Assembly: GCA_934167835.1 (NCBI GenBank)
Contig: CAKPLZ010000007.1
Coordinates: 1-62,070, forward strand
Direction: 5' to 3'
DNA: 62,070 nt
Source: an uncultured Clostridia bacterium
Lineage (GTDB): Bacteria; Bacillota; Clostridia; TANB77; CAG-508
Of the stretch, positions 43,789 through 52,376 are shown in pieces; position 1 is the first letter of the stretch; every line of letters starts with the position of its first letter. The notes under the pieces were generated by a model. That model was given only the letters and a program-made list of their open reading frames with translations. It was not told the DNA's origin and did no database searches. Position numbers and translations under genes: made by a program.

Positions 43789-45762
43789 ATGGAAACAAAT
43801 AATGAGCAATTATTAAGAGTTTTAAATAGACAATATCCCAATATTGAAAAAGTATCTGAGGAAATTATAAACTTACAAGCTATTTTAAATTTACCAAAAG
43901 GAACAGAATTATTTTTAAGTGATATTCACGGAGAATATGGATCATTTTCACATATTTTAAATAATGGTTCAGGAATTATAAAAAGCAAAATTGAAGCAAT
44001 TTTCAAAAATCAAATAACAGAACATGAAAGAAGAGCACTGGCTACTTTAATATATTACCCCGAAGAAAAGCTAAATATGATAAAGCCACAAATAGAAAAT
44101 TTAGATGAATGGTATAGTATAACATTATATAGATTAACAGAAGTTGCTGTAGAAGTAAGCTCAAAATATACAAGATCTAAAGTTAGAAAAGCAATGCCTA
44201 AGGGATTTGATTATATTATAGATGAATTACTTCATCTACAAGCAGCAGGACCTGATAAAGAACAATACTATAAACAAATTATAAATTCAATCATAGAACT
44301 AGGTAGAGCTGATGAATTTATTGTTGCAATATCAGACTTAATAAAAAGAATGGCAATAGACCATCTTCATGTTGTTGGAGATATTTTTGACAGAGGCTCA
44401 GAAGCAAAAAAAGTTCTAAATACTTTAATGGATTTTCATAGTGTCGATATAGAATGGGGAAACCACGATGTTTTATGGATGGGAGCAGCATGTGGCAATG
44501 AAGCATGTATAGCAAATGTTGTAAGAATTTGCAGTAGATACGACAATACAGACACACTAGAAGATGGCTATGGAATTAATATTAGACCACTAGCTACATT
44601 TGCAATAGAAACATACAAAGATGATCCTTGCCTGACATTTAAACCAAAGGTATTTGATTATAAAAGATATTTAAAAAGAGATGAAAGTACAGTATCTAAA
44701 ATACATAAAGCAATTACTATCATTCAGTTTAAAATTGAAGGCGAATACATAAAAAGACACCCAGAATACAAAATGCAAGATAGATTATTATTAGAAAAAA
44801 TTGACTATAAAAAAGGCACAGTAAATATTGATGGGAAAGATTATATACTTAATGATAAAAATTTCCCAACAATAGACCCTAAAGACCCATATAGACTAAC
44901 AGAAGAGGAAAGAGAGATAATGCACAGACTAAAAGAATCTTTCAAAAACAGCGAGAGTTTACAAAGACACATCAATTTCCTATATGCGAAAGGAAGTTTG
45001 TATAAATGCTTTAACTCTAATTTGCTATTTCATGGATGTATACCAATGGAACAAAATGGAGATTTTTCAAAAATAGATATATATGGAAATACTCTTTCAG
45101 GGAAAAAATATTTAGACTACATAGAAGGGTTAGTAAATAAAGCATATATTGAAAAAGATAGATATAAAAAGGATAGAAATGCACTTGATATAATGTGGTA
45201 TTTATGGTGTGGAGCAGAGTCACCTTTATTTGGAAAATCAAAAGCAGCTACTTTTGAACGATATTTATTAGATGACATAGAGGAAAACAAAGAAGTAAGA
45301 AAAGAACCTAAAAACCCATATTATACTTTAGTTCAACAAGAAGAAACATGTGATAAAATTTTTGAAGAATTTGGATTAGATATAAAAAAATCACATATAA
45401 TTAATGGACATATTCCTGTAAAAGAAAAAGACGGAGAAAGCCCAATAAAAGCAAATGGTAAGCTTCTAGTAATAGATGGTGGATTTGCAAAAAGTTACAG
45501 AAAAGAAACAGGAAGAGCAGGGTACACTTTAACATACAATTCCTATGGCCTTATATTAGCCGCAAATGAACCATTTGACTCAAAAATGAAGGCAATTAGA
45601 GAAGAGCAAGATATTAAGTATGATGTAATGGTAAATGCAAAAGAAACAGAAAGAAAAAGAGTTGCAGATACTGATATTGGTAAAAGTATCCAAGAAGATA
45701 TAGAAGGCTTAAAAATGCTATTAGATGCATATAGAAGCGGTAAAATTAAGGAAATTATGTAA
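43789..45762 (+). CDS. fbp: Class III fructose-1,6-bisphosphatase
   Basis: A 657-residue gluconeogenic phosphatase of the Firmicutes type. Metallophosphatase motifs are LSDIHGEYGSF (about residues 44-54), VVGDIFDRG, EWGNHDVLWMG and INGHIPVKEKDG. Length is normal for the family. ATG 43789 has AAGGA 9 nt upstream and is preferred to the in-frame ATG 43771, which overlaps that site. Confidence 0.95.
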   Translation: METNNEQLLRVLNRQYPNIEKVSEEIINLQAILNLPKGTELFLSDIHGEYGSFSHILNNGSGIIKSKIEAIFKNQITEHERRALATLIYYPEEKLNMIKPQIENLDEWYSITLYRLTEVAVEVSSKYTRSKVRKAMPKGFDYIIDELLHLQAAGPDKEQYYKQIINSIIELGRADEFIVAISDLIKRMAIDHLHVVGDIFDRGSEAKKVLNTLMDFHSVDIEWGNHDVLWMGAACGNEACIANVVRICSRYDNTDTLEDGYGINIRPLATFAIETYKDDPCLTFKPKVFDYKRYLKRDESTVSKIHKAITIIQFKIEGEYIKRHPEYKMQDRLLLEKIDYKKGTVNIDGKDYILNDKNFPTIDPKDPYRLTEEEREIMHRLKESFKNSESLQRHINFLYAKGSLYKCFNSNLLFHGCIPMEQNGDFSKIDIYGNTLSGKKYLDYIEGLVNKAYIEKDRYKKDRNALDIMWYLWCGAESPLFGKSKAATFERYLLDDIEENKEVRKEPKNPYYTLVQQEETCDKIFEEFGLDIKKSHIINGHIPVKEKDGESPIKANGKLLVIDGGFAKSYRKETGRAGYTLTYNSYGLILAANEPFDSKMKAIREEQDIKYDVMVNAKETERKRVADTDIGKSIQEDIEGLKMLLDAYRSGKIKEIM

Positions 45763-45767
45763 TTACC

Positions 45768-45796
45768 TTGAATTTTATAACTGAAAGTGTTACAAT
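45768..45796 (+). promoter_or_regulatory. Promoter of the 101-aa gene
   Basis: TTGAAT (45768-45773), 17-nt spacer, TACAAT (45791-45796). Confidence 0.7.
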
Positions 45797-45847
45797 AAAA
45801 ATAGTTTCTATTAAGAATCCTAAATATAATTATGTGAAGGAGAAACT

Positions 45848-46153
45848 ATGAAAGACCTACAATGGATAAGCGATAGACTTTGGGAGTATGATTCTTTGTA
45901 TGAAAACATGGTGGCCAATAACCGGCTTATTGACAATCCAAGAGTAATACAAGGCATCCAACAGGGTATAGGAGAAATCAAACAAGTCATCAGAGAAAAT
46001 CAGGAGAGCTATGATGATAAAGCTAAAGAAATTCCTAAAAACTTTTTTGGAAGTCTTAAAAGAAGAATTATGCTGAACCAACTTAAAGCATTAGAGGCCC
46101 AAGACTATGAATGTATCAAGCTTTTAGAGAGGTTTGAAAATCTAGTTAAGTGA
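45848..46153 (+). CDS. Unknown 101-aa helical protein (CGG-containing stand-alone gene)
   Basis: Starts at ATG 45848 behind GAAGGAG. It is predicted almost entirely helical and charged (LQWISDRLWEYDSLYENM, GIGEIKQVIRENQESYDD, LNQLKALEAQDYECIKL); no family is recognised. In-frame CGG at 45923 and GGC/GTG/ACC codons mark it as part of the non-host codon class. It sits alone between fbp and clpB with its own promoter and terminator. Confidence 0.65.
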   Translation: MKDLQWISDRLWEYDSLYENMVANNRLIDNPRVIQGIQQGIGEIKQVIRENQESYDDKAKEIPKNFFGSLKRRIMLNQLKALEAQDYECIKLLERFENLVK

Positions 46154-46154
46154 T

Positions 46155-46195
46155 TAAAAAGAGAAGTATTAATTATAAAATACTTCTCTTTTTTA
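46155..46195 (+). terminator. Rho-independent terminator
   Basis: AAAAAGAGAAGTATT/AATACTTCTCTTTTTT, a long hairpin right after the 101-aa gene. Confidence 0.9.
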
Positions 46196-46226
46196 TATAT
46201 GAAAATTAAAATTTTTTAAAAAGATA

Positions 46227-46283
46227 TTGACAAAAATAAAAAAAAGTTGTACAATATTAGCAGTCTTGTCAGTAGACTGCTAA
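46227..46283 (+). promoter_or_regulatory. clpB promoter with a CIRCE-like HrcA operator
   Basis: TTGACA (46227-46232), 17-nt spacer, TACAAT (46250-46255). Starting two nt after the -10 is TTAGCAGTC-N9-GACTGCTAA (46257-46283). CIRCE is TTAGCACTC-N9-GAGTGCTAA, so each arm differs by one compensated base. HrcA repression relieved by heat is the expected control. Confidence 0.85.
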
Positions 46284-46308
46284 TATTTTTGAAGTAGGAG
46301 GAATGTAT

Positions 46309-48903
46309 ATGGATATTCAAAAATTTACTCAAAAATCAATAGAAGCAATTCAAAAGGCTCAAAATCTAGCAATAGAGCATGAAAACAGCCAAATAGATCA
46401 AGAACATTTATTATATGCGTTGCTTATAGTAGAAAATAGCTTAATTAAAGAATTACTAAAGAAAATGAATGTAAGTAGTGAGTTTGAAAATGCAATTAAA
46501 CGAGAAATAGATAATAAACCAAGTATGCACTCAAATGCAAGACAGATGGACCAAGTATATATATCAAGGGACACTGATGAAGCATTAACAGATGCCCAAA
46601 ATACAGCCGAAAAAATGCAAGATGAATATGTATCTGTTGAGCATATAATGATAGGCTTAATTGATAAAGCAAATTCAAAATTAAAAGAATTATTTAGAAC
46701 CTTTAAAATTGATAAAAATAGCTTTCTAAAGGTTCTATCTGAAGTAAGGGGGAATACAAGAGTGACTACAGATAATCCAGAAGGGACTTATGATGTTCTA
46801 AAAAAATATGGTACAGATTTAACTGAAATGGCAAGAAAACAAAAACTTGACCCAGTAATAGGTAGAGATGACGAAATAAGAAATGTAATAAGAATTCTAT
46901 CAAGAAAAACCAAAAACAACCCATGTTTAATTGGTGAACCAGGTGTTGGTAAAACAGCTATCGCAGAAGGATTAGCACTAAGAATAGTAAGAGGAGATGT
47001 TCCAGAAAACTTAAAAGACTGTACAATTTTCTCACTAGATATGGGTGCATTAGTTGCAGGCGCAAAATATAGAGGAGAATTTGAGGAAAGACTAAAAGCA
47101 GTTTTGCAAGAAGTTAAAAAGAGTGAAGGAAAAATTATTCTATTTATAGATGAGCTTCACACAATAGTAGGAGCCGGAAAAACAGATGGTGCAATGGATG
47201 CAGGAAACCTATTAAAACCAATGCTAGCAAGAGGAGAATTACATTGTATAGGTGCAACTACATTAAATGAATACAGACAATATATAGAAAAGGACCCAGC
47301 ACTTGAAAGACGTTTCCAACATGTATTAGTAGATGAACCATCAGTAGAAGATACAATTTCTATTTTAAGAGGTCTAAAAGAAAGATATGAAGTTTACCAT
47401 GGTGTTGAAATAAGTGATAATGCTATAATTGCAGCAGCAACATTATCTCATAGATACATCACAGACAGATTTTTGCCAGATAAAGCAATAGACCTAATTG
47501 ATGAAGCTTGTAGTATGATTAAAACAGAAATGGAATCAATGCCTACAGAACTAGATGAAATATCTCATAAAATAATGCAACATCAAATTGAAGCAGAAGC
47601 TTTAAAGAAAGAAAAAGATGAACAATCTCAAAAGCGTTTAGAAGTAATACAAAAAGAAATTGCAGAAATGCAAACAAAATTCAATGAAATGAAAGCTAAA
47701 TGGGAAAACGAAAAAGATGCAATTTCTAAAGTACAAAAACTTCGTGAAGACATTGAAAGAGTAAACGGAGAAATTGAAAAAGCTGAAAGAAATTATGAAC
47801 TAAATAAAGCAGCTGAACTAAAATATGGCAAATTACCAGAATTACAAAAAGAACTTAAAAAAGAAGAAGAAATTGCTGCAAAATCTAAAGAGAGCAGTTT
47901 ACTTAGAACAAAAGTTACAGATGAAGAAATAACAAAAATCATTGCAAAATGGACAGGTATACCTGTTACAAAATTAATGGAAAGTGAAAGAGAAAAAATA
48001 TTAAATTTAGGCTCAATTTTGCATAAGAGAGTAATTGGTCAAGATGAAGCAGTAGACAAAGTTACAGATGCCATTATTCGTTCAAGAGCAGGAATACAAG
48101 ATAGTCGTAGACCGATAGGTTCATTTATGTTCCTAGGTCCAACAGGTGTTGGTAAGACTGAGCTTGCAAAAGCTTTAGCAGAAAGCTTATTTGATGATGA
48201 ACATAATATTATAAGAATTGATATGTCTGAATACATGGAAAAATTCTCAGTATCTAGATTAATTGGTGCGCCTCCAGGATATGTTGGATACGAAGAAGGT
48301 GGACAATTAACAGAAGCAGTTCGTAGAAAACCATATTCAGTAATACTATTTGATGAAATTGAAAAAGCACATCCAGATGTATTTAATGTATTATTACAAG
48401 TTCTAGATGATGGTAGAATTACAGACTCACAAGGAAGAACAGTAGACTTTAAAAATACTATAATTATATTAACATCAAACTTAGGTTCAGAATACATCCT
48501 AGAAGGAATAAACGATAAAGGAGAGCTTACAGAAGAGGCTAAAGATAAAGTTGAAAAACTACTAAAACAAAGCTTCAGACCAGAGTTCTTAAACAGATTA
48601 GATGAAATAGTATTCTATAAACCATTAACACAAAATGAAATTGGAAAAATATTAGACTTACTTATTGCAGATTTAAACAAGAGATTAACAGACCAAGAGA
48701 TAACTGTAGAATTAACTGGTTCAGCTAAAACCTACCTAATAACAAACGGATATGATGCAATTTATGGTGCAAGACCATTAAAACGTTTTGTTCAAAAGAA
48801 AGTTGAAACATTAATTGCAAGAGAAATTATTAAACAAACTGTATTACCAAAAGATAAAGTACTAATAGACTGTAAAGATAATGAACTTTACATTAAGAAA
48901 TAA
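46309..48903 (+). CDS. clpB: ClpB disaggregase
   Basis: An 864-residue Hsp100 protein. Two N-terminal Clp repeats are followed by the first AAA+ domain (Walker A GEPGVGKTAIAEG, Walker B ILFIDELHTIVGAG), a long coiled-coil middle domain (about 410-520) and the second AAA+ domain (FLGPTGVGKTELAKAL, SVILFDEIEKAHPDV). With DnaK it solubilises aggregates after heat. ATG 46309 is 7 nt after GGAGG; ATG 46303 is too close. Confidence 0.96.
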   Translation: MDIQKFTQKSIEAIQKAQNLAIEHENSQIDQEHLLYALLIVENSLIKELLKKMNVSSEFENAIKREIDNKPSMHSNARQMDQVYISRDTDEALTDAQNTAEKMQDEYVSVEHIMIGLIDKANSKLKELFRTFKIDKNSFLKVLSEVRGNTRVTTDNPEGTYDVLKKYGTDLTEMARKQKLDPVIGRDDEIRNVIRILSRKTKNNPCLIGEPGVGKTAIAEGLALRIVRGDVPENLKDCTIFSLDMGALVAGAKYRGEFEERLKAVLQEVKKSEGKIILFIDELHTIVGAGKTDGAMDAGNLLKPMLARGELHCIGATTLNEYRQYIEKDPALERRFQHVLVDEPSVEDTISILRGLKERYEVYHGVEISDNAIIAAATLSHRYITDRFLPDKAIDLIDEACSMIKTEMESMPTELDEISHKIMQHQIEAEALKKEKDEQSQKRLEVIQKEIAEMQTKFNEMKAKWENEKDAISKVQKLREDIERVNGEIEKAERNYELNKAAELKYGKLPELQKELKKEEEIAAKSKESSLLRTKVTDEEITKIIAKWTGIPVTKLMESEREKILNLGSILHKRVIGQDEAVDKVTDAIIRSRAGIQDSRRPIGSFMFLGPTGVGKTELAKALAESLFDDEHNIIRIDMSEYMEKFSVSRLIGAPPGYVGYEEGGQLTEAVRRKPYSVILFDEIEKAHPDVFNVLLQVLDDGRITDSQGRTVDFKNTIIILTSNLGSEYILEGINDKGELTEEAKDKVEKLLKQSFRPEFLNRLDEIVFYKPLTQNEIGKILDLLIADLNKRLTDQEITVELTGSAKTYLITNGYDAIYGARPLKRFVQKKVETLIAREIIKQTVLPKDKVLIDCKDNELYIKK

Positions 48904-48907
48904 CTAT

Positions 48908-48940
48908 AAATTCCTAGCTAAAACTAAAGCTAGGAATTTA
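48908..48940. terminator. Bidirectional terminator clpB/engB
   Basis: AAATTCCTAGCT/AGCTAGGAATTT hairpin between the convergent clpB and engB genes. Confidence 0.85.
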
Positions 48941-48947
48941 TTTTGTT

Positions 48948-49533
48948 TTAATTTAATTTTTCATCAATCTCTTTCCAAACCGCTTCTAAATACACTCTTT
49001 TCTCAGAAGAAAAAGGCAAAAATTTTAAATCATTCAAAGGATTAAGTTCTTCTTGTAAATCTGAAACTGCTTTATCTACCTTTGTTGGAGCCAATTTATC
49101 GGCTTTATTTGCCAGAATTAAACATGGAAACCCAGTATTTATTATATAATTATACATCATAATATCATTCTCAGTAGGAGAGTGGCGAATATCTATTAAA
49201 AACACAATTAATGCAATTTGTTTTCTATTAGATAGATAATGTTCAATAAATTCACCTACTTTAACTTGCTCTTCTTTAGACATTTTACTAAAGCCATAAC
49301 CAGGTAAATCTACGAAATAGAAGTTATCATCAACATTGTAAAAGTTAATTTGCCTTGTTTTTCCAGGCTCACTACTGGTTCTAGCCAAGCTTTTTCTCAC
49401 AAGCATTGTATTAATAAATGAAGATTTACCAACATTAGATTTACCGAACTAAAACAATTTCTGGTAAATCAGTTTTAGGATATTGTGATTCAGATACAGC
49501 AGATATTTCAAATTTTGGATTTTTAACTAACAT
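48948..49533 (-). CDS. engB: Ribosome-biogenesis GTPase EngB (YsxC/YihA), split by a +1 shift at CGG in the P-loop
   Basis: Needed for 50S assembly. The minus-strand start ATG 49533 (AAGGAG upstream) gives MLVKNPKFEISAVSE and reaches GTT CGG TAA at codon 30. Skipping one base reads VLVGKSNVGKSSFINTML, the G1 motif of this GTPase, with the Gly at CGGT being its first conserved Gly. The rest is normal (RTSSEPGKTRQINFYNVD, FVDLPGYGFSK, LANKADK). Total 194 residues. engB is essential in B. subtilis, so true loss is improbable. It follows serS. Confidence 0.87.
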
Positions 49534-49558
49534 AATTATTCTCCTTAAAATCAAAGTA

Positions 49559-49583
49559 GGGGACGGCATTTAAAACCGTTCCC
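49559..49583. repeat. Palindromic intergenic element
   Basis: GGGGACGG/CCGTTCCC hairpin between serS and engB, similar in kind to the element at 20071. It may be a repeated palindrome of the genome or a weak terminator. Confidence 0.5.
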
Positions 49584-49594
49584 AATATCAAATT

Positions 49595-50881
49595 TTATTT
49601 ACGTGGTTTTAGAACTTCAGTTCCACCCATATAAGGTCTTAATACTTCTGGTATTGTAACACTTCCATCGGCTTGATAATGATTTTCCAAAAATGCTATA
49701 AGCATACGAGGAGGAGCAACTACAGTATTATTTAAAGTATGTGCAAAATAATTTCCTTTTTCACCTTTTACACGAATTCCTAAACGTCTACTTTGTGCGT
49801 CTGTTAAGTTAGAACAGCTACCAACTTCAAAATATTTCTTTTGGCGAGGAGACCATGCCTCAACATCACAAGATTTTGCTTTTAAATCAGCTAAATCTCC
49901 AGAACAACATTCAAGAGTACGAACAGGTATTTCTAAGCTTCTAAATAGCTCAACTGTATAACTCCACATTTTATCATACCATTTATAACTGTCTTCAGGT
50001 TCACAAACTACTATCATTTCTTGTTTTTCAAATTGATGTATTCTATAAACTCCTCTTTCTTCTAAACCATGAGCACCTTTTTCTTTTCTAAAACAAGGTG
50101 AGTAAGATGTCATAGTATAAGGTAAATTTTGTTTTTGTAGAATTTGACCTTTAAATTTACCAATCATAGAGTGTTCACTTGTACCAATTAAATACAAATC
50201 TTCACCTTCAATTTTATACATCATAGCATCCATTTCTTCAAAACTCATAACACCAGTTACAACATCACTTCTAATCATAAAAGGTGGTACACAGTATGTG
50301 AATCCTTTATTAATCATAAAATCACGAGCATAAGAAATTACTGCTGAATGTAATCTTGCAATATCACCAATTAAATAATAGAAACCATTACCAGCAACTC
50401 TACGAGCTGAATCTAGGTCTATACCAGATAAGCTTTCCATTATATCTGTATGATATGGAATTTCATAGTCAGGAACAACAGGTTCACCATATTTTTGAAC
50501 TTCAACATTTTCTGAATCATCTTTTCCAATAGGAACAGAACTATCAATAATGTTTGGAATCTTCATCATAATTTCTTTGATTTCTTGGGCTAATTCTTCT
50601 TCTAATTTTTCGTTATCAACTAATTGACTATTAATCTCATTAACCTCGGCTTTAATCTTTTCAGCTTCTTCACGATTACCACTTTTCATTAAGTTACCAA
50701 TTTGGCTACTTAAAGAGTTTCTACTAGAACGAAGCTCATCACCTTTAAGCTTAACTTCACGATTTTTGCTGTCTAATTCTAAAACTTTATCAACCAATTC
50801 CAATTTATGGTCTTGAAATTTTTTCTTAATATTTTCTTTAACCATATCAGGATTTTCTCTAATTAATTTAATATCTATCAT
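49595..50881 (-). CDS. serS: Seryl-tRNA synthetase
   Basis: A 428-residue class II synthetase. The N-terminal long coiled-coil arm (about residues 30-100) reaches the tRNA-Ser variable loop. The catalytic part has LIGTSEHSMIGKFKG, PCFRKEKGAHGLEERGVYRIHQFEKQE (motif 2) and the C-terminal motif 3 region NNTVVAPPRMLIAFLENHYQADGS. It starts at ATG 50881 behind GAAGGAGTG. It reads into engB. Confidence 0.96.
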   Translation of the reverse strand: MIDIKLIRENPDMVKENIKKKFQDHKLELVDKVLELDSKNREVKLKGDELRSSRNSLSSQIGNLMKSGNREEAEKIKAEVNEINSQLVDNEKLEEELAQEIKEIMMKIPNIIDSSVPIGKDDSENVEVQKYGEPVVPDYEIPYHTDIMESLSGIDLDSARRVAGNGFYYLIGDIARLHSAVISYARDFMINKGFTYCVPPFMIRSDVVTGVMSFEEMDAMMYKIEGEDLYLIGTSEHSMIGKFKGQILQKQNLPYTMTSYSPCFRKEKGAHGLEERGVYRIHQFEKQEMIVVCEPEDSYKWYDKMWSYTVELFRSLEIPVRTLECCSGDLADLKAKSCDVEAWSPRQKKYFEVGSCSNLTDAQSRRLGIRVKGEKGNYFAHTLNNTVVAPPRMLIAFLENHYQADGSVTIPEVLRPYMGGTEVLKPRK

Positions 50882-50961
50882 TATTCTTCACTCCTTCAAT
50901 ATAAGTATTTTACTATAGTTTTACATATTTTGCAATATTTTTAGAAAAAAATAAAAAAGGG

Positions 50962-50990
50962 TTGACATTATATCATAATTACTGTATAAT
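50962..50990 (+). promoter_or_regulatory. Promoter of the toxin-antitoxin pair
   Basis: TTGACA (50962-50967), 17-nt spacer, TATAAT (50985-50990): a near-consensus promoter. Confidence 0.85.
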
Positions 50991-51019
50991 TTGCATATAT
51001 TAATAATTAGGAGGTAAAT

Positions 51020-51349
51020 ATGTCAGTAATTAGACCATCAGCTGATTTAAGAAATAATTACAATGAAATATCAAATCTATGCCATACAACACAGAAACCA
51101 ATATATATTACAAAAAATGGATATAGTGATTTAGTAGTTATGTGTAATGAAGTTTATGAAAAATTAACAGAAGATAACATTGATAAACTAGTGTCTGCCA
51201 AGTTTGATGAATACTTCAAAGACTTTGAGGATTTCAAAAAGCAACTTACTCAAAAAATAGAAACTTCTCTTAACGAAATTAAAGAAGGAAAGGGCATCCC
51301 AATGGATCAAGCAGTTGCAGAACTGGAGGAAGAATATGGAGGAGATTAA
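51020..51349 (+). CDS. Phd/YefM-type antitoxin
   Basis: A 109-residue protein. The N-terminal 60 residues match the Phd/YefM DNA-binding fold (VIRPSADLRNNYNEISNLC, KPIYITKNGYSDLVVMCNEVYEKL). The C-terminal half is a helical toxin-binding tail ending in DQAVAELEEEYGGD. It would bind the toxin and repress this operon. It starts at ATG 51020 behind AGGAGG. The end overlaps the toxin by 14 nt. Confidence 0.88.
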   Translation: MSVIRPSADLRNNYNEISNLCHTTQKPIYITKNGYSDLVVMCNEVYEKLTEDNIDKLVSAKFDEYFKDFEDFKKQLTQKIETSLNEIKEGKGIPMDQAVAELEEEYGGD

Positions 51350-51650
51350 AACATATAACATTATTTGGTCTCCTTCATTCAAAAAGGAACTAAGCAAAAT
51401 ACTCTACTATATATCAAACATTTTGCAAGAACCTAAAATAGCAAGAAAAACTTTAAATCTTATAACTAGAAAACTAGAACAATTAAAACACTTTCCAGAA
51501 ATAAATTCTAAATTTTTTATTCAAAATACAGAATTTAGAAAACTAATTATAAAGAAATATATTGTGATCTATCAGATTGATTCTCAAAAAAATGAAATCT
51601 ATATTATACATATCTTTCATGGAAACCAAAATTATTTATCTAAAATCTAA
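51336..51650 (+). CDS. RelE/ParE-family toxin
   Basis: A 104-residue small basic protein with the RelE/ParE fold pattern: IIWSPSFKKELSKILYYI, LNLITRKLEQLKHFPEINSKF, FRKLIIKKYIVIYQID and IYIIHIFHGNQNY. It might cut mRNA on the ribosome or poison gyrase; the subfamily is not clear. ATG 51336 lies inside the antitoxin gene behind CTGGAGGAAG. Confidence 0.87.
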   Translation: MEEIKTYNIIWSPSFKKELSKILYYISNILQEPKIARKTLNLITRKLEQLKHFPEINSKFFIQNTEFRKLIIKKYIVIYQIDSQKNEIYIIHIFHGNQNYLSKI

Positions 51651-51728
51651 AAATAATTTCCCATAACAGTTGTTTTATTCAAAAAAATTTTATATAATAT
51701 ACCCATAAAATAAACAGGAGTGATTTAT

Positions 51729-52361
51729 ATGAATTTGCCAAACAAATTAACTATATTTAGAATAGCACTTGTACCAATTATGGTGATTATACCTTTCTTA
51801 GGAATACAGGGGACTGTATGTAACATACCAATTCAAAACCTTATTATAATAGCAATATTTGCCATTGCATCATACACTGACCATTTAGATGGGAAAATTG
51901 CAAGGAAAAATAATTTAGTTACTACTTTTGGAAAATTTGCTGATCCTTTAGCAGACAAAATTTTGGTTCTATCTGCAATGCTTATGTTAGTTGAAATGGA
52001 TTATTTACCAGCTTGGATACCTATTATAGTTTTAACAAGAGAATTTGTGGTTTCTGGATACAGGTTAATTGCTGTTGAAAAAGGTGGCAAGGTAATTGCT
52101 GCAAGTATTTGGGGAAAGATTAAAACTTGCACTCAAATGATAGCAATTATATTAATGTTTTTAACCACAAAACCATATTTTGCTTTTATTCTAAGAGCAA
52201 AGACTGAGCAAGAAGCATTAGCAAGTAGTGCCCTTGTGTATATGACAACAGGAGACTTTATAATCAACATTCTTGCAAGTGTGTTTATGACAATTTCTGT
52301 TATTGCAACAATAGTATCAGGAATAGATTACTTAAAGGGCGGTAAAGAACTATTTAAATAA
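51729..52361 (+). CDS. pgsA: CDP-diacylglycerol-glycerol-3-phosphate 3-phosphatidyltransferase
   Basis: A 211-residue membrane enzyme making phosphatidylglycerol phosphate. The CDP-alcohol phosphotransferase motif is DHLDGKIARKNNLVTTFGKF followed by ADPLADKI (about residues 54-83). It has 4-6 membrane helices. ATG 51729 is 8 nt after GGAG; the GTG at 51720 overlaps that site. It is followed 15 nt later by ligA. Confidence 0.93.
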   Translation: MNLPNKLTIFRIALVPIMVIIPFLGIQGTVCNIPIQNLIIIAIFAIASYTDHLDGKIARKNNLVTTFGKFADPLADKILVLSAMLMLVEMDYLPAWIPIIVLTREFVVSGYRLIAVEKGGKVIAASIWGKIKTCTQMIAIILMFLTTKPYFAFILRAKTEQEALASSALVYMTTGDFIINILASVFMTISVIATIVSGIDYLKGGKELFK

Positions 52362-52376
52362 AGAGGAAGGATTTTT

